From NCBI GenBank assembly GCA_026119855.1, contig JAOWBW010000358.1:62001-126000 (forward strand): DNA of 64,000 bases, written 5' to 3'. Of this stretch, positions 55,670 through 64,000 are shown piece by piece. The stretch is from Campanula takesimana (lineage: Eukaryota > Streptophyta > Magnoliopsida > Asterales > Campanulaceae). A program made the translations under genes and the position numbers. Under the pieces are notes generated by a model, which was not told the DNA's origin, did not search any database, and saw only the letters and a program-made list of their open reading frames with translations. The first letter of the stretch is position 1. Every line of letters starts with the position of its first letter.

Positions 55670-56590
55670 TGTTAAAACCCTAGTTTCTTAACTAAGAGTT
55701 TTGACAAATAATTAAGAACTTAATATGGATTATCAAGAAATATACTGGAAATCATCAAGTCTTCACAGGTCCACTATCTTTGCATGTCGAGATAAAAGAC
55801 CTTCAAAGATAGCAGACCTTACTCTTTGCCAACTCAGCTCCCAGTCAAAGTCAATCCTGACATAACACTGTTCACAAACTTTATTCCAGTCAAAGATTAA
55901 TGACTGACATATGCATTTCCAAGATGTTCAAGACCGTTGGAACTCAAACGATACATACTGAAGACCTATAAAAGGAACTCTACATGACTAAAGAAAACAC
56001 CTCTGTCTCTTGCCATTCAAACAAATTGATAAAAGCTTCTAAGCAACTCAATTGTAAAAGCACACTTGAATCTTATAAATCTGTGCTAAATAGACAAGCT
56101 AAAATAGATCTCATATAGCTACTTAAGAGCCATCTTAGAGATCACCAAAACCCTCACATTTGTGAAACCTTTTTTTTTCTTTTTTTTTTTTGTGCTTTGC
56201 AACAAGTACAAAGCTTAGTTAGTGAGGCTAATTAGGCTGGAAAGTTCTAAGGGAATTTTCCTACAATTTATTGTAATTTCTTGACGAAGTATTATAGTGG
56301 ATTGTCTCTTCACTGTTGAGGACAGTGAAGCGTGGATGTAGGAGAGTTGCAATACTCTGAACCACGTTACATCGTTGTGTTTGTGTCGCTTTTACTCACG
56401 CTTATTCACACATTTATCACTTTTTATTTTCTCATTTATTTCTTCTATTTACTTTATTATTATTCCGCTGCATAAACTCAACATACACACACTGCACCTC
56501 AAGATAGTTGACCTACTCTGCCAAGATAGTCGACCTCTTGTGAACTAACCTTTTACCTGTTTAAGTGCATAAGTAGAACAAGTTCTTTCA
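55670..56590 (+). repeat. 5' LTR of the Copia element, segment 3 copy
   Basis: TGTTAAAACCCTAG to AAGTTCTTTCA, TATAAAAG at 55967-55974. Three GATAG-NNGACCT motifs at 55808, 56503 and 56525. Confidence 0.87.
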
Positions 56591-56607
56591 ATTGGCACCA
56601 GAGCTGG
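56591..56607 (+). promoter_or_regulatory. Primer-binding site of the Copia element
   Basis: ATTGGCACCAGAGCTGG follows the LTR; TGGCACCAGAGC differs from the usual initiator tRNA-Met complement by two T-to-C changes, so either a variant site or another primer tRNA. Confidence 0.65.
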
Positions 56608-56671
56608 TTTCTAAAAGACTTAAGTGTCTTCAAGCTTAACATCTTGTGAAGGATCCAGAAGCATTAACATC

Positions 56672-58008
56672 ATGCCTCAACCAAGAAGAAACAATGAGAA
56701 AGACATTCCACATGTTGATGACTGTGGATCATTTGAAATATTCTCTTCCAAAATCAAGACTTACCTTGATTCAAACAGTGTTTGGAACTGGTTTGTACTT
56801 CATGAAGAAGTCAGAATACCCACTAAACCTGACACAAATGGAGGAGATGACAAATACAAAACCCCAGACCTTTGGACTGAAACTGAAAGACACTTAATAA
56901 CAGCTAATCAAAAAGTCAAAAATATTTTACAAAAAAGTGTTAATGACTCTTTGGCCCAAGAAATTGGGAAAGTTGAAACTGCTAAAGAAGCCTGGGATTT
57001 AATCAAAACCAAATTTACTAAGCACACAAGTGTCAGAGCACAAAAATTATATAACCTATTAAGGCAACTTGACAACTTTAAGTTTGCTGCTGGTGAAAGA
57101 GTTGGTGCTGCCAAAGACAGATTTGAAGACCTACTCAGACTAGTGTCAGACCATGGCAAGAAATTGGATCAACAAGACATATGTCTGAAAATATTTTCAA
57201 GTCTCCCTCAAGAATATGAAAAACTTGCACTACCCATAAGAGAGGGTATTGAATGGCCAACCATGACTGTTGAACAATACTTTGGAAAATTGGAAGCATA
57301 TGAACTTGAAGGGACTGTCAAATTACCCACCATAGCATCATCTTTAGCCAATGCTCACACCATGGCTCTTGATGCACAAGAAGCTCCAAAAGCTTACTCA
57401 CAACAGGACATTGACTCCCTAATCTGCAATGCTATTCAGAAAGTCAACCTATCCCAAAAACCTGAAGTCAAACCTTTGACTCAAGAAGACATTCCTAGCT
57501 TGATAACCATAGCTGTTAAAAATGCTATGAAACATCAAAAAGGATGTTTGAAAAAAGAAACACAGCATCCACTTCTAACCAAGTCCAAACTGAGAAGAAA
57601 GAAGTCACTTTCTATAACTGTGAAAAGATAGGTCACTACTCTCAAGAGTGCCCTGAACCAAAGAAATCAAGAAACTTTTCATCCCAAAAGAAGCTATCAT
57701 ATTCCAAAGACATCATACACAGCTCTAGGTGTAACTGCTTTAACTGTGCCAAAGCCAAACAAGTTGAAAAGAAGGAACATGTCATGATAGCAGACCTGTC
57801 AAAATTCAGTGATGAAGAAATTGACTCCTCAGACTTAGACAATGACATGGAAGCCATGATATGTCTCATGGAAAATGAAGAAAATGACTCAGAAAGTGAA
57901 GAGGAACTTGAAGCCCTTGCAGCTGCAGAGGAACTAAAAGAGGTAAGTGATTTTAATTCCCTTGACCTTGGAGGTCTAAAAAATTTAGCTTGCACTTTGT
58001 TTATTTAG
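56672..58008 (+). pseudogene. Copia gag (one frameshift)
   Basis: ATG at 56672 (MPQPRRNNEKDIP); the frame is open upstream to 56624 but that part is leader. The gag core spans residues about 20-230 (AKEAWDLIKTKFTKHTSVRA, EYEKLALPIREGIEWP). Near 57545 the frame shifts by one base; the next frame carries a degenerate zinc knuckle, FYNCEKIGHYSQEC, in which the first Cys is Phe, and an acidic Ser/Asp/Glu-rich stretch (FSDEEIDSSDLDNDMEA) to the stop at 58008. Confidence 0.85.
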
Positions 58009-58956
58009 AGAAAGAAAGAAGAATCAAGCCTTAGGGTCTTGATAACTGAAAATTTACAATTTTCTAAGGAGCTAGATAGCCTTAAAACCAAAAATACCCT
58101 TCTTGAAACCCAAAATCTCACTCTTCAAAACCAGAACAAGCAGCAAGCAGATGAGATAGTTGACCTTCATGCTGATGTCTTCAATGCAAGAAACAATCAC
58201 CTCCACATTAGAAGTCAAATAAAATAACTCAACCTCAGAATAGAGGCACTAAATGATGAGAACCAATCATTCAAAACCAAATTTGAGTCTTGGAACAAGT
58301 CAAGTTCAGCAATGTCACATTTCCTATACATTCAAAGGCATCCATTTGACAAAACTGGACTAGGTGCAAACAACCCAACTATGATTGAATACAAACTACC
58401 TGAGAGTGAAAGGAAAGTGGAGAAAATGCTCATTGTCAAGATGGGAGACAAGACTATAAGAAAGCCCATCTATCCTGTCCAAACAAAACATGATATATAT
58501 AAGGCTCAAAGAAAGATGAAGGAGGTCAGCTATCATGATCAAGCATCCAGTAGCAGGGTTCAAATGACAAACCCCCACAACAAAATTGTTGCCCCAAGTC
58601 CTCCAAAGCAATCTCAAACTTGGAAGAACAACTACAGACAGCAGACCTATCAAGGTTACTCTAAAAGACAGCAGACCTGTCATGGATACCCAAGAAGACA
58701 GCAGACCTACCAAAGGAGAAACAAAGGAAGAAAAGGTCAAAACTACAGCTCTTCAAGGTTCCCTAAAGCCCATACCTCACCCAACTCATATAATCCTCAC
58801 CCTCATCACAACTACCATCATCAACAATTCAGAATGACACCCTATATGTACCAAATCCTATCTTACCTGAACACCTTCAACCAAAAACCTTATGTCCTAA
58901 AGAAAAATAACCCTCCTAAGAAAATTGTGAAAGTTTGGGTCCCTAAGGCTGTCTAA
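58009..58956 (+). pseudogene. Copia gag C-terminal extension (coiled coil and basic tail)
   Basis: Two open pieces (58039-58227, 58312-58956) separated by a stop: a coiled-coil-like stretch LENQ-type (TLLETQNLTLQNQNKQQ), KTGLGANNP, then a basic Gln/Tyr/Arg-rich tail with three repeats of RQQTY/RQQTC. These three repeats are encoded by the element's GATAGCAGACCT-like motif. Such extensions follow the zinc knuckle in Sireviruses. Confidence 0.75.
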
Positions 58957-59019
58957 CCACCTGGACCCATATTCAAAAAGGGGACCATGTTTATTTTTCT
59001 TTATTTTGTTTTGTAGGAA

Positions 59020-60107
59020 TTTAATAAAGGAATCTGGTACCTAGATAGTGGTTGCATCAAGCATATGACCTTCAACAGCAATGGCTACAGAACTTCATTC
59101 CAAAAAATGACCCTAATGTTGTCTTTGGAGACAACTCTCAAGCCAGAGTCAAAGGACATGGAGACTTGATCACAAAAAGCATTATTCTATCAAATGTCTC
59201 TTATGTGGAAGGTCTAAAGCACAACTTGATTAGCATCAGTCAGATCTGTGACAAAGGATTTCATGTTGTGTGCTCCCATAACTTGTGTCAAGTGAAGAAT
59301 TCAAAAGATAAAATCATTCTTACTGGCTTCAGAAAAGGAAATGTGTACTGCATATCTCTTGAAGTGGCTCAATCCTCTAAAGCCATGTGTCTACTATCTT
59401 ATAATCAATCTGATTTAGCATGGCTCTGGCATAAGAGATTGGCTCACTTGAATCTCAAAAGCATAGCCAAACTTGCCTCCTCAAAACTTGTGAAAGGTCT
59501 TCCAAAAATATCCTTCAAAAAGGATAAGCTATGCAATGCTTGTCAGTGTGGAAAGCAGCAAAGGGCTTCATTTAAAGCTAAAAACGGAGTAGATACAAAA
59601 AGACCAATTAAACTTATTCATATGGACTTATTTGGACTAATCAGGATTAGAAGCCTTGGAGGAAAAAGATACTCACTTGTGATAGTTGATGACTATACAA
59701 GATTTTCTTAGATCATTCTCTTGGAGTCCAAATCAGAAATCCTTGGTCAATTAGTCAAATTGATAAATCAAGTGCAAAACCTCAAAAACATCAAGGTTGT
59801 CAGAATAAGGTCAGATCATGGTACTGAATTTGAGAATACTAGAGTTGAAGAATTTTGCAATCAGCAAGGCATAAGTCACAACTTTTCAACCCCTAGAACT
59901 CCTCAACAAAATGGAGTTGCTGAGAGAAAGAACAGAACAATTTGTGAAGCTGCTAGGACCATGTTATCTGAAAACAATCTTCCTAAGTATTTTTGGAGAG
60001 AATCTGTTACTACTGCAGTCTATGTTAAGAACAAGACCTTAATAAACAAATATCACATGAAGACTCCCTATGAACTGTGGAATGAAAGAACACCAACAAT
60101 ATCTTAA
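59020..60107 (+). pseudogene. Copia protease and integrase
   Basis: Protease start WYLDSGCIKHMTF near 59035 (Asp-Ser-Gly), frame change near 59055, then VKGHGDLITKSIILSNVSYVEG. Integrase zinc-binding HKRLAHLNL...CNACQCGKQQ (59430-59570), core IHMDLFGLIRI with the first Asp, a stop at 59709 after DDYTRFS, then RIRSDHGTEFEN (second Asp) and TPQQNGVAERKNR (Glu). A further stop near 60105 leads into the linker. Confidence 0.85.
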
Positions 60108-60879
60108 TTTCATGCCTTTAGAAGTAAATGTTACATTCACAATAATGGGAAAAATAATTTGGACAAATTTGAGTCTAAAAGTGATGAAGGGATATTTCTT
60201 GGCTATTCTGCAACTAGCAAGGCATATAGAGTTTATAATAGAAGAAGAATGGTGGTTAAAGAGTCCATTCATGTGGATTTTGATGATTCTCCCAGTACCT
60301 GGGATCTGAAAATTAATGAGTTTGATGAAACTCTTGGAAATGTTGATTCTCTGCCAGAACCCTCACCCATTTCCTCTCAAAATTCCAAAATTGACCAACT
60401 CGATTATCTTCCTTATAATCTACCTAAAATCTCTTCTGAACCCTTTCCTCCCTTCAGCAACCTCAAAATCAATGACATTCAAGCATCTGCACCAGTTGCT
60501 CAGTCTGACTCAACTCTCATTGTCCCTATTCTCACTTCTAATGATAGACCTACTGATGATAGCAGACCTACCAATGATAGTAGACCTTCTACTGATGATA
60601 GACCTATCACTGAAAACAGAACTAGGAACAATTGTGATCCAATCACATCCACTCAAGAACCATTAATTCCCAATCATACAAGATCCTTTCCTATTTCCAA
60701 CATTTACATTGATCTCCCTATATCAAGAAACTTCAATAATAACCATCCTGAGTCATTAGTTATTAGTGATATTGCCAGAGGAGTTCAAACAAGGTCAAAT
60801 AAAGAAGATGAAGCCTTGTATAGTGCCTTCATATCCCAGATGGAACCAAAGAAGATCAATGAAGCTTTACTTGATGCAG
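60108..60879 (+). pseudogene. Copia integrase C-terminus and Pro/Ser-rich linker
   Basis: From the open frame 60159-60998: GIFLGYSATSKAYRVYNRRR, the usual Copia integrase tail, then a linker with repeated DDRP/DSRP units (60541-60605) that is encoded by the dispersed DNA motif in a different frame from the gag RQQTY repeats. Confidence 0.7.
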
Positions 60880-62372
60880 ATTGGATAGAAGCAATGGAGG
60901 AAGAGCTTGAACAGTTTGAAAGGAACAAAGTATGGAAGCTTGTTCCTAAACCTAAAAATCAAACTGTAATTGGAACTGGGTATTCAGAAATAAGATGAAT
61001 GAATATGGTACAGTTATAAGAAACAAAGCAAGATTGGTAGCTCAAGGCTATAGACAAGAAGAAGGAATTGACTATGATGAGACCTATGCTCCAGTTGCTA
61101 GACTTGAAGCAATTAGGCTGTTTCCTGCCTACTCAATATCCAAAGAATATGATTGTATATCAAATGGATGTTAAAAGTGAATTCCTAAATGGGATTCTTC
61201 ATGAAAAGGTGTTTGTTGCACAGCCTCCTTGGTTTGAATCCCCTAAATTCTCAGATCATGTCTATAAATTGGATAAGGCATTGTATGGACTCAAACAAGC
61301 CCCTAGAGCTTGGTATGAGACTTTGTACAACTTTCTACTTGAAAATGGATTTACAAAAGGGCAAATTGATAAGACCTTGTTCATTAAAAAATCTAACCAA
61401 GATATTTTACTCATTCAAATTTATGTGGATGATATTATATTTGGTTCAACTAATGATGAACTGTGCAAGGAATTTGAATCAACTATGCAAGAGAAGTTTG
61501 AAATGAGCATGATAGGAGAGCTCACATTCTTTTTGGGTCTACAAGTCAAACAATTACCCAATAGAATTTTCATAAATCAAGGGAAATATACTAGAGATAT
61601 GTTGAAGAAATTTGATATGCAGAATGTATCCACAGCTAAAACTCCTCTATCAACAACTGCAAAATTACATGCAGATCCTGAAGGCCAGAGTGTGAATCAA
61701 ACTTTGTATAGATGTTTTATTGGATCTTTTCTCTATGTCACTGCATCAACACATGACATCATGTTCAGTATTTGCTTATGTACAAGGTTTCAAGCAGATC
61801 CTAAAGAATCACACTTAGCAGCAGTTAAAAGGATTCTAAGATATCTTAAAGGGACTCCTGATTATGGGATTTGGTACCCTAAAGAATCTCCTTTATCTCT
61901 CATTGGATATACTGATTCAGACTATGCTGGATGTAATTTGGATAGGAAATCCACCAGTGGTAGTTGTCAGTTTCTTGGATCAAGAATTGTGAGTTGGTGC
62001 AGCAAAAAGCAAACATCAGTTGCTACATCAACTGCAGAAGCAGAATATGTTGTTGCTGGACTTTGTTGTTCACAAATCCTTTACCTCAAAAATTAACTAA
62101 AGGATTTTGGCATTTTTCAAGATCATGTTCCTATCTACTGTGATAAAACCAGTGCAATAGCCATGACTGAAAATCCAGTTCAGCACTCTAAAACAAAGCA
62201 TATTGAAGTAAGGCATCACTTCATAAGGGATCATGTTGAAAAAGGTTATACATGCCTTTCTCAAGTGTGCACTGAGAATCAACTGGCTGACATTCTCACA
62301 AAAGCACTGGATGAACAACGATTTGGATATTTAAGAGAAAATATGGGGATGCTAAATATGCCAAGTAAATAA
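60880..62372 (+). pseudogene. Copia reverse transcriptase and RNase H
   Basis: DWIEAMEEELEQFERNKVW begins the RT. A frameshift near 60990 and another near 61115 break the fingers; then VKSEFLNGILHEKVFVAQPP, ALYGLKQAPRAWYE, IYVDDIIFGSTND (YVDD box, about 61420), FFLGLQVKQ. RNase H: GYTDSDYAGCNLDRKSTSG, WCSKKQTSVATSTAEAEYV, a stop near 62095, then ARRHFI-type KHIEVRHHFIRDHV and LADILTKALDEQRFGYLR, ending at 62372. Confidence 0.87.
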
Positions 62373-62558
62373 AAGGGGAAATTTCATTAAAAATCAAAGT
62401 GGAGTACATTACAAAAGAGAGTAGTATAACAAAAAGGTGCCATCAAAAGGCCACCTTACTCCTACTGATAAAAGGGAGCTAAAATTACATCTTCTGCTCC
62501 AGTCTGGTCCAAGATAGCAGACCTCCACACTAGGTCTACTATCTTCCTAAAAGAACTC
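62373..62558 (+). promoter_or_regulatory. Purine-rich tract and spacer after Copia pol
   Basis: AAATAAAAGGGGAAAT directly follows the pol stop and resembles a polypurine tract, but no LTR start follows it. GATAGCAGACCT at 62513 and its reverse complement AGGTCTACTATC at 62532 lie within 30 bp of each other. Confidence 0.5.
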
Positions 62559-63430
62559 TTATTCTTCTGACCTCCACTCTCCAACTATGAAGGAACACTC
62601 AGCAGAAATCTCCTCATCACCCTTAACACCTCCTCCCTGAGAACTCTCACCAATGGGAAGTCCTGACTCATCACTTTTCTCCAACATTTGAGAGCAATCC
62701 CACCTCCATGATCCTACTCCAAGGACAGACTGACTTGTAGATGGCCACAAGTGGTTAGGCCACCAGTTCCTGGTTTCTTAAGGCTTTGGAAGTTCTCAAG
62801 AGGTGATGAGAAACTAAAGGTTCCAGAAGAGTTATGGCTCTCACTGAAAACATAGGCCTGGTCAGACCTAAAGCTTCCCTCCTCCTTCTCCCCTGTTCTA
62901 AGTGGACTACAACAAGCAAATTATTTGCTTGACAGCAAGGAAAATGAACTAGCCTTTGTATGAGAACTACCCTCATAGTTATCCACTTGTCCTTTTCCTC
63001 TCACCCCTTTTTTACCTATCACTAAATCTGTATTCCTCTCCAACTGTAAAAGTTCAAACAAGGACTTATGAGGTCCTTTATCCTCTTCTATCTATGACAT
63101 CTTGGCCTTTCCCTTGCCTATGTCACACCATTTCTCATCAGCCACTCCCCTTTTCAGCCTCTTTCTCTCCTCCTTGATAAATTCATTTCTGGCATGTAGC
63201 CACATCTCTTTCTTCATTTACCTCTCCATCAACTCATCTTTCTTTCTAGGATCATTTGGTAGAATTTGTTCTACCTCCTGTTCCCAGTCCAAGGCCACTT
63301 GAGCCTGGTATTCCCTAAATTCTCTTAAGAATTTCTCATCTACCTTCTCTTCCTCCTTCTCCTTGAACTTTAACTTCTTTACAAGATCAGACATATTTCT
63401 TGGGCTAAAAAGATTGGTGAGTCTGCCCAT
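62559..63430 (-). pseudogene. Decayed antisense ORF in the 3' region of the Copia element
   Basis: Starts MGRLTNLFSPRNMSDLVKKL at 63430, with ATG in a good context (AAAAAAATGGGC), and continues as a Lys/Glu-rich, helix-prone protein (KFKEKEEEKVDEKFLREFRE). In one frame it continues past three stops (about 63218, 63094, 62919) with protein-like sequence between them (KKEMWLHARNEFIKEERKRL; HKSLFELLQLERNTDLVIG), then shifts frame near 62750 into a Ser/Gly/Glu-rich end (SDESGLPIGESSQGGG) stopping at 62559. About 290 codons in all. No known domain recognised. It lies opposite to pol, outside it, and has its own TATA box. Alternatives: a captured host exon, or chance open frames, which its length and uniform composition make less likely. 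Confidence 0.5.
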
Positions 63431-63530
63431 TTTTTTGTGGAAAAGTGAAGGAACAAGGTCTACTATCTTACTATGAGAAATCTTTTATCTGAGTTATTGT
63501 TGTTGTGATTTATAATTCACCAACAATGGT

Positions 63531-63540
63531 TCTTATATAG
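63531..63540 (-). promoter_or_regulatory. TATA box upstream of the Copia antisense ORF
   Basis: Minus strand CTATATAAG, about 105 bp before the ATG at 63430. The intervening leader has a CAACAACAATAA stretch and the inverted motif AGATAGTAGACCT (63456-63467 on the plus strand reads AGGTCTACTATC). Confidence 0.45.
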
Positions 63541-63610
63541 AAAGATTTTAAATCATTTAATTCATCTCGAGAATTTATGTGGTAGATGCAATGATGATAG
63601 TAGACCTCAA

Positions 63611-64000
63611 AAGATGCAATTCCAGTAAGGTTGATTTGATATGGAAATTAATCTTGCCGCTTGACCAACCTGATTTATTGTTAAAATTGGACTTAAGCAT
63701 GTCAATATTAATTGAAGGAATAAAGAATGTTTGCTCACTTCATGCTAAAGTCCTCTGCGTAAATATAAAAAGGAGTGAAGTTACTGTTTTAACAGTTACA
63801 ATTTGATGAGTCACCTGCTTGCTCACGTCGCTTGCAAATTTATTGTAAAGGGAATGTCTTTTCAACTTATTTCAGTTGTCTCTTACCCCTTTAAAAGCCT
63901 CGGTTCCTTTTTCACATATCATTCTTCTTAAACCCTTCTTCTTCATTCAAACAAAAAGTTACCGTTATCTCCTCTGTTTCATTCTCTCAAACCCTAGAAA
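63611..64000. other. Window end: possible promoter and leader on the plus strand
   Basis: No gene inside the window. The last 120 bp have CCCTTTAAAAGCC (63888-63900), CT-rich DNA with TTCTTCTTCATTC, and end in CTCAAACCCTAG, a telo-box-like element often found in plant 5' leaders. It could be the start of a host gene or another element to the right. Confidence 0.3.

Larger units (their letters stand above)
45285..57465 (+). other. P450 segment 3 (duplicated unit, recombinant)
   Basis: Contains the leader-like stretch homologous to 34598-34750, copy B at the TAGTT site, three MITEs, P450 copy 3, the T/A-rich tract and the start of the Copia element. Upstream of and inside exon 1 it shares derived states with segment 1; from the end of exon 1 onward it shares them with segment 2. 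Confidence 0.85.
55670..63610 (+). mobile_element. Sirevirus-like Ty1/Copia retrotransposon (3' end not resolved)
   Basis: 5' LTR, PBS, long gag with coiled-coil C-terminal extension, pol in Copia order (protease, integrase, RT, RNase H), then more than 1.2 kb after pol. A long gag and extra DNA after pol are Sirevirus traits. No 3' LTR is visible before 64000; the element-specific GATAGCAGACCT motif is seen as far as 63607, so the element reaches at least that point. Confidence 0.82.

Noticed and set aside
63888..64000. Start of a host gene on the plus strand at the window edge
   Set aside because: TTTAAAAG, CT-rich leader and AAACCCTAG are suggestive, but no ATG or coding sequence is inside the window.
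62386..64000. A 3' LTR for the Copia element
   Set aside because: No copy of TGTTAAAACCCTAG or of the LTR end AAGTTCTTTCA was found before 64000; the 3' LTR is either further right or lost.

Overview
This window is plant nuclear DNA, almost certainly from a eudicot. The evidence is nested Ty3/Gypsy and Ty1/Copia LTR retrotransposons of plant lineages (Tekay-, Tat-, CRM- and Sirevirus-like), Stowaway-type MITEs, a hAT transposase relic and three tandem copies of a plant CYP76-type cytochrome P450 gene with the usual single phase-0 intron. The species cannot be named from sequence alone. No tRNA, rRNA or CRISPR was seen. The only long protein-coding frames without visible breaks are a Tekay-like pol fragment cut by the left window edge and the gag-protease ORF of a small non-autonomous element.

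Layout. 1-4615: 3' part of a Tekay-like chromovirus with a 2.28 kb LTR. It is inserted in the pol of a Tat-like Gypsy element (4616-13774), which carries a separate antisense ORF with its own TATA box. The Tat element is inserted in a CRM-like element, copy A (13775-16390, minus strand). 16396-19973: P450 segment 1. 19974-34297: repeat-filled spacer with a truncated Copia, a gag-only non-autonomous element (21845-24525), a hAT relic, LTR remnants and a CRM-like element, copy C (28133-34291), whose 5' LTR holds a solo LTR. 34598-41721: P450 segment 2, including a 75-bp-period minisatellite and the 5' end of a Copia element. 41722-45284: A-rich and otherwise unassigned DNA. 45285-57465: P450 segment 3, with CRM-like copy B upstream of the gene and the Copia element downstream. 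That Copia runs on to about 63.6 kb and also carries a decayed antisense ORF behind its own TATA box.

History readable from the sequence. CRM-like copies A and B sit at the same TAGTT target in segments 1 and 3, while segment 2 keeps the empty site. Derived changes upstream of and inside P450 exon 1 are shared by segments 1 and 3. Derived changes from late exon 1 onward (an intron deletion, the Copia insertion) are shared by segments 2 and 3. Segment 3 is therefore a recombinant whose switch point lies inside P450 exon 1. All three P450 copies are broken as written. Several breaks are single-base homopolymer changes, so assembly error should be excluded before they are accepted.

Most unusual observations: (1) two unrelated LTR retrotransposons each carry an antisense ORF between pol and the 3' end, with a TATA box about 90-110 bp before its start codon; (2) a 12-bp motif, GATAGCAGACCT, is dispersed through the Copia element in LTR, coding (several frames) and 3' DNA, and appears inverted in the leader of the antisense ORF; (3) several unrelated LTR families each contain a compact GC-rich cluster of repeated near-palindromes; (4) the mosaic P450 array.
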